From NCBI GenBank assembly GCA_900543555.1, contig UQRL01000005.1, forward strand, positions 1 to 64,000: a stretch of 64,000 nt of DNA. The letters are read 5' to 3'. A program made the position numbers and the translations under genes. Under the pieces are notes generated by a model. It searched no databases, was not told the origin of the DNA, and saw nothing but the letters and a program-made list of their open reading frames with translations. The stretch is from an uncultured Oscillospiraceae bacterium (GTDB taxonomy: Bacteria; Bacillota; Clostridia; Oscillospirales; Acutalibacteraceae). Positions 56,443 through 64,000 of the stretch are shown piece by piece. Each line of letters opens with the position of its first letter. The first letter of the stretch is position 1.

Positions 56443-58539
56443 TCAAGACCGTTGATCGGGTTTTGAGATGGGCAGGCCGCTCATACTGTGGAGACTCACT
56501 GCGAGTGTGGAGAGGTTGTGGAGCATGGCGGAGGTGGCTGGTGGCAGGACGCCCGCCACGCCAAGGCCGATGAGCGCGCCGTTGAAACCGATGACGAAAC
56601 GGTAGTTGTTCTGGATGCGGTGCAGTAAGGCCATGGCCAGTTGGCGCAGGCGCACCAGTTCCCATAGGCTGTCTGCGGCGATGGTGATGTCGGCGATCTC
56701 CCTGGCAATGGCAGCCCCATCGCTGATGGCAATGCCGGCGTCCGCCTCGGAGAGGGCTGGGGAATCGTTGATGCCGTCCCCCACCATGAGGACGGTGTGC
56801 CCCTCCCGCCGCAGGGCGGCAACATAGTCCGCCTTGTCTGAGGGGAGCACCCCGGCCCGGAAATCGTCCACCCCCAGCTGCTCGGCGATGGCAGCGGCGG
56901 TGCGGGGACTGTCCCCGGTGAGCATGACAGCGTTTTTCACCCCCAGGCCCCGGAGGGCAGAGAGCACGTCCTTCGCCTCCTCCCGCAGGGGATCTGAGAT
57001 GCAGATTACAGCGGAGAGCACCCCGTCGATGGCCAGATAGAGTTGGGAAAACGCCGGGGACAAGGCGTCGAACTTGGCCTGCTCGTCCTCGGGAATCACG
57101 CACTGTTCATCTTCAAGGATAAAGTGGGCGCTGCCAATGCGCACCTGCTCCCCATCCACCGAACTGGCAATCCCATGGGCCACCAGATACTCCACCGTGG
57201 CATGGCGCTCCTCGTGGCGAAGGCCCCTGCGCCGGGCTTCCTCCACCACTGCGTTGGCCATGGAGTGGGGAAAGTGCTCCTCCAGGCAAGCGGCCAGACG
57301 GAGCATCTCCGCCTCATCTTTTCCATTGAAGGGAACCACCTCTGCTACCCGGGGGCAGGCATGGGTCAGGGTGCCGGTCTTGTCAAAGACAATGGTGTCC
57401 GCTTTCGCCACCGCCTCCAGGAATTTGCCGCCTTTCACGGTGATGTGCTCTCGGCCTGCCTCCCGCATCGCGGAGAGCACCGCAAGGGGCATAGCCAATT
57501 TCAGTGCACAGGAAAAGTCCACCATCAGCACCGACAGGGCCCGTGTCACATTCCGGGTGAGGGCAAAACTCAACAAGCTCCCGGCAAACGTGAAGGGCAC
57601 CAATGTATCCGCCAAGTTGGACGCCTTGGCCTCGGTGGCAGACTTCATCTGCTCGGACCGCTGGATCATCTCCACAATCTGGTCATACCGGCCTTGGCCG
57701 GAGGCCTGTTTCACATCCAGGATACACTCCCCCTCCTCCACCACGGTACCGGCGTATACCGCACTGCCGGGCCGCTTGGCCACGGGGACGGACTCTCCGG
57801 TAAGGGATGCCTGGTTGATGGTAGCCTCTCCCTGGGCCACCACACCGTCCAGGGGGATGACACCCCCAGCCCGAACCACCACCTGGTCGCCGGGCCTAAT
57901 CTGGCCGATGGGAGTGAGCACGTCCCCTGCCGGCGTTTTCAGCCACACCCGATCCACATGGAGGGACAGGCTCTCCGCCAAGTCGGCCACGGACTTCTTC
58001 CGTGTCCAGTCCTCCAGCAGCTCCCCAATCTCCAACAAGAACATGACGGTGCCCGCAGTGCCGAAGTCCCGGCGGAAAGCAGAGATACCGATGGAGAGGG
58101 CGTCCAGCAACTCCACCTTGATCCGCCGCCGTCCCAGGCATCGGAGGCCTTTGGAAAGGAAGGGGATCATGTGCCAGACTACCCGGGCGATGCGCAGAGG
58201 GGCAGGTAAAAACAGCGTGGAAACCCCTTTCATCAGCACCTTGCCCACCAGTTTCTCTTGAAATTCCCGGTTCAGGGCCCTCGTGCTGTGGCTGGGCAGG
58301 GTGACCGTTTCCTCCACTCCAGCCCAGGTGAAGCTGCCGATGGCGGAGAGTACCGTTTCCCTATCTCCCCCATACGTCAGGATGACACAGCAGGTGCGCT
58401 CGTGAACCACGGCTTCCCGCGCCCAGGGCTGACCTTTCAGCCAGGCCTCCAGCAGGTCTGCCTGCCGGAGAGTCATCTTCTTCTGCCGGAGCCGCAAGCG
58501 CATCCGACCCCGACTTTCGTGTTCGATGGTCGCTCTCAT
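56443..58539 (-). CDS. Heavy-metal-type P-type ATPase with SCALK in place of CPC
   Basis: A 698-residue P1B-like ATPase. An N-terminal segment of about 80 residues resembles a degenerate HMA domain. TGES is at 247-250, the membrane metal site reads FSCALKLAMP (343-347) where CPC is usual, the phosphorylated Asp386 is in DKTGTLT, the HP-type motif is HFPHS, and the hinge is MVGDGINDSPAL. The substrate cannot be deduced with confidence; the altered site argues against copper. It is preceded by DUF6110 and followed by TetR on the same strand. Confidence 0.88.
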   Translation of the reverse strand: MRATIEHESRGRMRLRLRQKKMTLRQADLLEAWLKGQPWAREAVVHERTCCVILTYGGDRETVLSAIGSFTWAGVEETVTLPSHSTRALNREFQEKLVGKVLMKGVSTLFLPAPLRIARVVWHMIPFLSKGLRCLGRRRIKVELLDALSIGISAFRRDFGTAGTVMFLLEIGELLEDWTRKKSVADLAESLSLHVDRVWLKTPAGDVLTPIGQIRPGDQVVVRAGGVIPLDGVVAQGEATINQASLTGESVPVAKRPGSAVYAGTVVEEGECILDVKQASGQGRYDQIVEMIQRSEQMKSATEAKASNLADTLVPFTFAGSLLSFALTRNVTRALSVLMVDFSCALKLAMPLAVLSAMREAGREHITVKGGKFLEAVAKADTIVFDKTGTLTHACPRVAEVVPFNGKDEAEMLRLAACLEEHFPHSMANAVVEEARRRGLRHEERHATVEYLVAHGIASSVDGEQVRIGSAHFILEDEQCVIPEDEQAKFDALSPAFSQLYLAIDGVLSAVICISDPLREEAKDVLSALRGLGVKNAVMLTGDSPRTAAAIAEQLGVDDFRAGVLPSDKADYVAALRREGHTVLMVGDGINDSPALSEADAGIAISDGAAIAREIADITIAADSLWELVRLRQLAMALLHRIQNNYRFVIGFNGALIGLGVAGVLPPATSAMLHNLSTLAVSLHSMSGLPISKPDQRS

Positions 58540-58563
58540 AGCAAATCACTCCTCATGGAAAAA

Positions 58564-58584
58564 GGGAGCCGCTTACCGGCTCCC
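58564..58584 (-). terminator. Hairpin between DUF6110 gene and ATPase gene
   Basis: GGGAGCCG (58564-58571) pairs with CGGCTCCC (58577-58584), with TTTTTCC after it on the minus strand. It would terminate or reduce readthrough into the ATPase gene. Confidence 0.7.
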
Positions 58585-58596
58585 TTCCGCAGTTTT

Positions 58597-58860
58597 TTAA
58601 GCCTCCTGGCCGTCTACCTGGGCCTCGGCCTCCTTGGCGGCCCGGGCCTCGTTGATGTCCTTAGCGGAGGCTAGGATGTCGGCGGCGTTCTCCTGCACGG
58701 ATGTAACGGTTTCCATCACACTGTCCTTCATCCGCAGGCCGGCGGCGGCAATGTGGGTATAGGCCTTCTTGGCGTCCTTGCTGGCAAGCAATTTCACGCC
58801 GACGGAGCCAAACAGAGCGCCGCCCACGAAGCAGGCCAGTCTGACATAGTGCTTCATCAT
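58597..58860 (-). CDS. DUF6110 family small membrane protein
   Basis: An 87-residue protein with one hydrophobic N-terminal segment (YVRLACFVGGALFGSVGVKLLAS) and an Ala/Glu-rich helical tail. This layout matches DUF6110 proteins, which are regularly found beside P-type ATPases of this subgroup. The start is ATG 58860 or the next codon 58857, after AAAGGAAG. Likely an accessory to the ATPase; role unknown. Confidence 0.75.
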   Translation of the reverse strand: MMKHYVRLACFVGGALFGSVGVKLLASKDAKKAYTHIAAAGLRMKDSVMETVTSVQENAADILASAKDINEARAAKEAEAQVDGQEA

Positions 58861-58883
58861 GGAAAATTCTTCCTTTCTCTATA

Positions 58884-58964
58884 TTATTTACGTTTATAGC
58901 CCGTGATCATCACCATGACCATACAGATCACGGCGCCCCAGGCCCAGAAGCGATGTTGTTTCAT
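58884..58964 (-). CDS. 26-residue membrane peptide
   Basis: A short ORF, ATG at 58964 to TAA at 58884-58886, preceded by AGGAGGAGA at a good distance. The product MKQHRFWAWGAVICMVMVMI plus TGYKRK is one hydrophobic helix with basic ends. It lies 23 bases upstream of the DUF6110 gene. Similar tiny peptides accompany such ATPase loci (I recall a family like DUF6219, not verified). It is probably a membrane accessory peptide. Confidence 0.65.
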   Translation of the reverse strand: MKQHRFWAWGAVICMVMVMITGYKRK

Positions 58965-59070
58965 TCAGATCTCCTCCTGTTGGGAAACAATCATGTTCCT
59001 TTGCGTATTGATGTATTATAGCAGATACTCCACACAGCCGCATTGCCGAATCGGCCAAATTGTTGTCGGA

Positions 59071-59952
59071 TCAGACATTTTTTCGATACTTTCCAGGGGT
59101 CACCCCATAGTACCGCCGGAAAGTAGCGGCAAATTGACTGACACTGCTGTACCCCACCGCTTGTGCCACTTTTTCCAGACTTAATCCGGACGTATGTAGC
59201 AGTTCCGCCGCCCGCTCCATCCGCCGCTGCCGCAGCCAAGTGTGGACGGGCAGGCCATACATCCGGCGGAACTCCTCCTTAAACGTGGTGGCAGAGAGAC
59301 ACGCTCGGCGGCTCAAGGCGGGGATGGTGAGAGGCTCGTCCAGGTGCTCTTCCATATATCGGCGTGTCTCCGCCAGTGGCCGGACAAGGTTCCGGTCCGG
59401 CATCGGGCTTGGGGGTACATCCCTCTCCTGTTCCTCCTGGGTGGAGAGCAGATAGAGCAGTTCCACCGACTTCCACACGCACCAGCGTGCCCGCTCGCTT
59501 TTGGGAAGGCTGTCCAGGTCGGCAAAGGCTGCCCGGCTCCAGTGCGTGGGGCCTACTACCGCGCAGCCTCCCTGACTGGCCATCCACCGCCGCACCCGGC
59601 CTGTATCCAGGGTCAAACCGCCCAGCAGATTGCAGATGCTTTTTAGGCTCTCTCGGGCGCCCCGGGCATCCACTGCCACCAAAACGCCTTCCAAGGGCGC
59701 GTCCACATTGGCGCCGGTAAAGCCCGCGAGGTCCGTGAGAAGCAGCACCTGCTGGGCGCCAGCTTTCAGAAAGGAACCGTACTGCCGCGTCAAGGTCACG
59801 GACCCCCGCAGGCAGAACAGGGTCTCAAAGTGCAGGTGTTCCAGTTGGAGAGGCAGTGGAAACGGCCGCTCATCCAGGGAAAACAGGCAGGCCCGGGCGC
59901 CGGGCATCACCGGTGTCCAGTCTCCTTGGTCAGCCAGAAATTCTGCCAGCAC
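59071..59952 (-). CDS. AraC family transcriptional regulator of the ABC transporter operon
   Basis: A 293-residue regulator. The C-terminal AraC DNA-binding domain covers about residues 190-290 (MEEHLDEPLTIPALSRRACLSATTFKEEFRRMYGLPVHTWL, then VAQAVGYSSVSQFAATFRRYYGVTPGKYRK). The N-terminal half is a sensing domain. The start is GTG at 59952 after GAGGAGG. It is the last gene of the ABC/deacylase operon. Such AraC proteins with paired ABC exporters are often linked to siderophore or metal uptake; here this is inference. Confidence 0.88.
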   Translation of the reverse strand: MLAEFLADQGDWTPVMPGARACLFSLDERPFPLPLQLEHLHFETLFCLRGSVTLTRQYGSFLKAGAQQVLLLTDLAGFTGANVDAPLEGVLVAVDARGARESLKSICNLLGGLTLDTGRVRRWMASQGGCAVVGPTHWSRAAFADLDSLPKSERARWCVWKSVELLYLLSTQEEQERDVPPSPMPDRNLVRPLAETRRYMEEHLDEPLTIPALSRRACLSATTFKEEFRRMYGLPVHTWLRQRRMERAAELLHTSGLSLEKVAQAVGYSSVSQFAATFRRYYGVTPGKYRKNV

Positions 59953-59990
59953 AATTCAACCTCCTCTTCTTGATGCTATGCCCTATCTCC

Positions 59991-60098
59991 TTAGGTCTCC
60001 ACGTCCTGAAACATCAGCCAAATCCCCGGGAATACCAGATGAAGCTTGTTCCTCTCACTGGTAGTAGCCTGTGTCCTGTAATTTTTGTTCTCGGTCAT
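59991..60098 (-). CDS. 35-residue ORF coupled to the deacylase-like gene
   Basis: ATG at 60098 overlaps the stop of the upstream enzyme gene by 4 bases (ATGA), with AAAGGA just before. The product MTENKNYRTQATTSERNKLH is followed by LVFPGIWLMFQDVET and then TAA. It has a polar first half and a short hydrophobic second half. It lies 38 bases before the AraC start. The coupling argues for a real gene. Function unknown. Confidence 0.55.
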   Translation of the reverse strand: MTENKNYRTQATTSERNKLHLVFPGIWLMFQDVET

Positions 60099-61057
60099 AG
60101 CATCCTTTCTGTTTCCTGGCGGGAAAGTCCCCCTTCCGCCCGCAGCTTCCCATAGGCCAAAAGGGGCATCCCCTGGCTCACACCCAGGATATGGGTTTGG
60201 TACAGCACCACGCCGTCAAAGGGGGCGGTGATGGCCTGCAGGGTCTCCCCTTCCCCGCTTTCCACACGGCCCAGAAGTTCTCCCTGGGCGAAAGTGTCTC
60301 CCGGCTGCTTTTCGGGATACCAATAGCCGTTGGCCTGTACGGTTTCATAGTGGGCGTCCTCCACCTCCCGCGGCGTTCCCTTCCGGCTTCCATAGGGACG
60401 GATCTCCAGAAAGTCCAACAGCTGGAGGATGTTCTCCTTGCAGGCATCCACTTCCGCTCTGCTCCAGGTTCCGCCGCCGCCCCGCTCCACCAGCAGGCCG
60501 GGAATCCCCTGCTGGGCCGCCCAGCTGTACAGCCCGTCCCTGGCGAATGACTGCACCAAAAAGGTCAGGGACAGGGCCTTCCCCGCCTGGCGGGCCACTG
60601 ACTTTACCCTTTCTCCCGCGTCCACGGGAAAGAACGCCAAGGGCTCCATGGTTTCATAGATCCCGCCGCCGTGCAGATCCAGCAGGAAATCCGCCTGGGG
60701 ATAGAGGGACGCTTCCAGTGCGGAGGCCATGTTCCAGGTGTAGGTTTCCCCCTTGGCCCCCGGGAAGCAGCGGTTCAAATTTTCCCCGTCCTCCGGGACA
60801 CGGTAGGTGCCGGCGAAAAAGCCGCCGGCGTTGACCACCGGCACAAAGATCACCTGCCCGGAAAGCTCCCCCGGAGAAAGCTGGCGCAGCAGCTCCCGCA
60901 CTGCCTGGATGCCCACATATTCGTCCCCGTGGACACCGGCGGTCACCACCAAGGTCTTTCCCGGCTGATTTCCCACCAGGCGCACACCTTCTATGGGCTG
61001 CCCGCCCTTCACAGGGATGGAAAGGGGATGTCTTCCGGGCGTTTGGATCTTGTTCAT
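60095..61057 (-). CDS. Succinylglutamate desuccinylase/aspartoacylase family protein
   Basis: A 320-residue zinc deacylase/carboxypeptidase-like enzyme of the M14/AstE-AspA group. The zinc motif is GVHGDEYVG, with the third ligand in LLDLHGGG, and NLNRCFPG contains substrate-binding Asn/Arg. The C-terminal part from about residue 235 is a beta-rich lobe. The start is ATG at 61057, overlapping the ABC transporter stop by 4 bases; the frame upstream is inside that gene. The substrate is unknown. Its place in an ABC operon suggests it trims a transported molecule. Confidence 0.85.
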   Translation of the reverse strand: MNKIQTPGRHPLSIPVKGGQPIEGVRLVGNQPGKTLVVTAGVHGDEYVGIQAVRELLRQLSPGELSGQVIFVPVVNAGGFFAGTYRVPEDGENLNRCFPGAKGETYTWNMASALEASLYPQADFLLDLHGGGIYETMEPLAFFPVDAGERVKSVARQAGKALSLTFLVQSFARDGLYSWAAQQGIPGLLVERGGGGTWSRAEVDACKENILQLLDFLEIRPYGSRKGTPREVEDAHYETVQANGYWYPEKQPGDTFAQGELLGRVESGEGETLQAITAPFDGVVLYQTHILGVSQGMPLLAYGKLRAEGGLSRQETERML

Positions 61058-62751
61058 TGGTTCATGCCTCCTTTTTCTTCCACTGCCCTGCCATTTTCCA
61101 GCCGGACGATCCGGTCGCAGCCGGTGAGGGTGGAGGGCCGGTGAGAGACGAGCAGCAGCATTTTGTCCCCGCACTGCTCCCGAAGGGTGCGCAGCAGCTC
61201 CTTCTCATGGAGCACGTCCAGGCTGCTGGTGGGCTCGTCCATGACAATCACGTCCGGATCCAATAGCATCACCCGGGCAATGCCCACCCGCTGCCGCTCC
61301 CCACCGGATAGGCGGGCGCCCATCTGGCCCATGGGGGTATCGTACCCCTGGGGCAAGGTTTGGACAAACCCTCCAAGCCCCGCACGGCGGGCCGCCTCCG
61401 CGATTTCCTCCCGGGAGGCGTCCGGCTTTCCTAAGGAGATGTTCTCCCCCAACGTGCCGTTGAAGAGAAACGTGTCCTGCTCCAGCACGGCCACCCGGCG
61501 GCGAAGCTCCTCCAAAGGCACCCGTTCCAGGGGAATGCCGTTTACCCGGATGTGCCCGCTTTTGGGGTTCCAAAACCGGAGCAGCAGCCGGAGCACCGTG
61601 GATTTGCCAATGCCGCTCTCCCCCACAATGCCTAGCTTTTCATGGCCGGAGAGTTCCAGGCAGAAGTCCTCCAATATGGCCCGGGAGGAGCTACCGTAGG
61701 AAAAACCCACATGGTCGAATTGGATGGAGCGGATGGGCCCGCAGGAGACAGGATGGACAGGCTCGGTGACCTCCGGGGGCGTGTCTTCGATGAGGAACAG
61801 CCGCTCCGCGGCGGCGTAGGTTTCAAGCAGGCTGGAGACCACCATAGTCAGAGACTGGGTGGAGGAAAAAGAGGCCGCCGCCACAAAGGAAAGTACCACC
61901 GTCCCCACCGGGTTGGGCGCGCCGGACGCCGCCAGCCAGGATGCCACCCCAATTATGAGGATGCGGGCCAGGTAGACAAAGAAGGCGGGCGCCGCGGACA
62001 CCGCCTGCCGGTGGAGGGTCATGCCGTGGGCCGCTTGGTTGACCTGCCGGTTCTTCTCCCGCACCTGCTCCAGCCGGCGGGGGCCAAAGCCGAAGATTTG
62101 AATATCCCGCAGGCCGTAGACGCTCTCCAGCACCAGGGATTTCATCTCCCCCAGCCGGGCGCGGTACCGCATGCCCATTCCCCGGCCCGCCTTCACCGCC
62201 GCCAAGGGGAACACCACGCTGACCACCAAATACACCGGCAGCAGTACGGCAGCGAACAGAGGCTGGAACCACAGCGCCAGCCCTAAGGTCACGCAGGGCA
62301 AAAGAATCACAGTGAACATGGGACCGATGGTGTGGGCGAAGAAGAATTCCACCGTTTCAATATCAGACACCGCAATGTTGAGCAGGTCGCCCTTCTCCCG
62401 GTCCATCAGGCAGGCTGGCGCCAGCTTCCGGATGGTCCCATACAAATGCACCCGCATGCTGGCCAAAAGCCGGTAAGCCCCCGCGTGGGAGACCACCCCT
62501 TCGATATACCGCCCCAAGACGATGCACAAGGTGGAAAGCCCTAGGAACAGGGCATACACCCAGGGCGGGCCGCCCACCATTCCGGCGCAGGACAAAAGCA
62601 GCAAGGCGCCAAAGCCCATCAGCCCCATTTGGGAAAGATTCCCCACAATGCTGGCCAGGGTGGAGATCCACAAGGTTCCCTTCACCGGCCCAGCGATTTT
62701 CAGCAGCCGCCTTGTCATGGCGGGGATGGAATAGGAAAATCGTTTACCCAT
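61054..62751 (-). CDS. ABC transporter ATP-binding/permease half-subunit
   Basis: A 565-residue half-transporter with an N-terminal six-helix membrane domain (about 15-310) and a C-terminal ATPase. Walker A GESGIGKST, signature LSGGERQRVGIARVML, Walker B DVIVMDEPTSSLD and H-loop VSHRPS are all intact. It overlaps the next upstream ABC gene by 8 bases, so the two would form a heterodimer, like CydDC- or IrtAB-type pairs. Confidence 0.92.
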   Translation of the reverse strand: MGKRFSYSIPAMTRRLLKIAGPVKGTLWISTLASIVGNLSQMGLMGFGALLLLSCAGMVGGPPWVYALFLGLSTLCIVLGRYIEGVVSHAGAYRLLASMRVHLYGTIRKLAPACLMDREKGDLLNIAVSDIETVEFFFAHTIGPMFTVILLPCVTLGLALWFQPLFAAVLLPVYLVVSVVFPLAAVKAGRGMGMRYRARLGEMKSLVLESVYGLRDIQIFGFGPRRLEQVREKNRQVNQAAHGMTLHRQAVSAAPAFFVYLARILIIGVASWLAASGAPNPVGTVVLSFVAAASFSSTQSLTMVVSSLLETYAAAERLFLIEDTPPEVTEPVHPVSCGPIRSIQFDHVGFSYGSSSRAILEDFCLELSGHEKLGIVGESGIGKSTVLRLLLRFWNPKSGHIRVNGIPLERVPLEELRRRVAVLEQDTFLFNGTLGENISLGKPDASREEIAEAARRAGLGGFVQTLPQGYDTPMGQMGARLSGGERQRVGIARVMLLDPDVIVMDEPTSSLDVLHEKELLRTLREQCGDKMLLLVSHRPSTLTGCDRIVRLENGRAVEEKGGMNQ

Positions 62752-64000
62752 GGCAGCACTCCTCCTCTCCCTGCTGCTCCAGCTGGGCCTGCTCCTCCAC
62801 CAGGCGGCGGTAGAGCCCCGGCTGGTTCATCAGCTCCCGGTGGGACCCCCGCTGGGAAACTTGCCCTTTCTCCAGCACATAGATCACGTCCGCATCCCGG
62901 ATGGTGGAGAGCCGGTGGGAGATGATGAGCAGCGTGCGGGTTTGGGCCAGCTCGCCGATACAGTTCCAAATTTCCTGCTCGCTGTCCCGGTCTACGCTGG
63001 AGGTGGCCTCGTCAAAAAGGATGTACTCCGCCCGGCACAGCAGCGCCCGGGCAATGCCTATCTTCTGCCGCTGGCCGCCGGAAAGCTTCCCGCCGGCATC
63101 CCCCACAGAGGTGTCCAGGCCCGCCGGCTGGGCCAGCACCCACTCCTTTAATCGCACTTGGCCCAAAGCCTCCAACAGTTCCTCCTCCGTGGCGTTGGGG
63201 GCGGCCATGCGCAGGTTCTCCCGGATGGTTCCGCTGTATAGGCTCACCGTCTGGGGCACCAAGATCACCCGGCGGCGCAGCTCCTCCGGGGTAAGGCTGA
63301 CCAGGTCCCGGCCCTCCAACAGGATGCGGCCTTTCTCCCAGTCGTGGAAGCGCATGAGCAAGGAGGCGATGGTGGACTTCCCGCTGCCGGAAAGGCCCAC
63401 CAGGGCCGTCACCTTCCCCTTGGGGATCTCCAAGGACACATCCCGCAGGGCGGCCTCCCGGCCTTGATAGCCAAAGGACACATGCTCCATGCGGATGCCG
63501 GGATAGGGCGCCTTCTCCACCGGCAGGGTGGGGTCGTAGGGGCGGGTGGTGTCGATGGCCAGCAGTTTTTCCACCTTGTCCGCAGCGGACACACCTGCCA
63601 AGGCAGAGTGGGTGGCGTTCATCAGCTGCCGCACCGAGCCGAAAAATCCAAAGGACAGCAGCAGCACCATCAGCCCGCTGGAAAAAGGGACGGCTCCCGC
63701 AGCCAGCTGCCCGGCGGCGATGCAGGCGGAAACCGCCACCGCCCCATAAATCAGCCCATCGGTGAGGAGGAAGGAGGAGAAGTTCACCTTCATCACCTCC
63801 ATGATCTTATCGTTGAAGTTTCGGGACTTCTCCGCCAGTACCGCCTGCCGGTGGCCGTCTCTGCCAAAGAGCTTAAAGGTGCTAATCCCCTGGACGCTCT
63901 CCAAGTAGTAGCCGGTCAAGTCCTCCATGGAGAACCAGTATTGGGTCTTCAGCGTTTCAATGTGACGGCGGAAAACATTGTTGGCCGGCAGCAGCAAAAA
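62744..64000 (-). CDS. ABC transporter ATP-binding/permease half-subunit, 5' end outside the window
   Basis: About 418 residues are visible; the frame runs off the right edge, so the first part of the membrane domain is missing. The visible part has the later helices and the ATPase: Walker A GLSGSGKST, signature LSGGQRQKIGIARALL, Walker B YILFDEATSSVD and H-loop ISHRLST. It overlaps the next ABC gene by 8 bases. The visible catalytic motifs are complete, so both halves of the pair should hydrolyse ATP. Confidence 0.92.
   Translation of the reverse strand, partial: FLLLPANNVFRRHIETLKTQYWFSMEDLTGYYLESVQGISTFKLFGRDGHRQAVLAEKSRNFNDKIMEVMKVNFSSFLLTDGLIYGAVAVSACIAAGQLAAGAVPFSSGLMVLLLSFGFFGSVRQLMNATHSALAGVSAADKVEKLLAIDTTRPYDPTLPVEKAPYPGIRMEHVSFGYQGREAALRDVSLEIPKGKVTALVGLSGSGKSTIASLLMRFHDWEKGRILLEGRDLVSLTPEELRRRVILVPQTVSLYSGTIRENLRMAAPNATEEELLEALGQVRLKEWVLAQPAGLDTSVGDAGGKLSGGQRQKIGIARALLCRAEYILFDEATSSVDRDSEQEIWNCIGELAQTRTLLIISHRLSTIRDADVIYVLEKGQVSQRGSHRELMNQPGLYRRLVEEQAQLEQQGEEECCHG

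Overview
The window reads as a piece of a GC-rich Bacillota chromosome, most likely a gut clostridium of the Oscillospiraceae type. The signs are AGGAGG-like ribosome sites, several TTG/GTG starts, dense short operons, an ECF-type QueT gene under a preQ1 riboswitch, and SLH-domain surface protein sequence. Taxonomy is inferred from style only; no 16S is present.

Layout. 1-3480 is the right-hand part of an integrative mobilizable element (primase C-terminus, MobV relaxase, small ORF, large serine recombinase), lower in GC than what follows. 3523-8595 holds housekeeping genes (YjbR-like protein, endonuclease IV, calcium-type P-ATPase, flavin reductase). 8685-9611 is a DUF1848 protein. 9690-14456 is a rhamnose cluster (aldolase, isomerase, kinase, AraC regulator). 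14506-20572 carries a peptidoglycan glycosyltransferase, YaaA, a CcdA-TlpA fusion, a DtxR/MntR regulator, TrkH and QueT. 20741-20824 is tRNA-Leu(UAG). 21138-22542 holds two immunity-like orphan genes.

22885-39144 is one long minus-strand block devoted to molybdenum: modABC transport, MOSC-MogA, MoaA, MoaC, a MoeA-like protein, XdhC-like maturation factor, phosphatase-HD protein, an NTP transferase fused to a ModE-like DNA-binding domain, a degenerate flavoprotein paralog, and a three-subunit xanthine-dehydrogenase-type enzyme whose FAD subunit contains an inserted GltD-like module. A Crp/Fnr regulator lies divergently at its head. Together these genes would import molybdate, make and mature the cofactor, and insert it into the hydroxylase.

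40250-45019 is a redox region (NmrA-like reductase, LysR regulator, aldo/keto reductase, flavin reductase, RibD-like reductase) with two visible gene remnants. 45107-49252 has a membrane protein, a flotillin and glycogen synthase. 49557-54206 is a broken giant surface protein with divergent InlB-type repeats and C-terminal SLH domains. 54207-55627 is a decayed mobile-element fragment. 55725-58964 is a metal P-type ATPase locus (TetR, ATPase, DUF6110, a 26-residue membrane peptide). 59071-64000 is an AraC-regulated pair of ABC transporter half-subunits with a deacylase-like enzyme and a 35-residue translationally coupled ORF; it runs off the right edge.

The most unusual content is the molybdenum block (nested flavoprotein, its pseudoenzyme paralog, the ModE-NTP transferase fusion) and the cluster of gene breakage between 40 and 56 kb.
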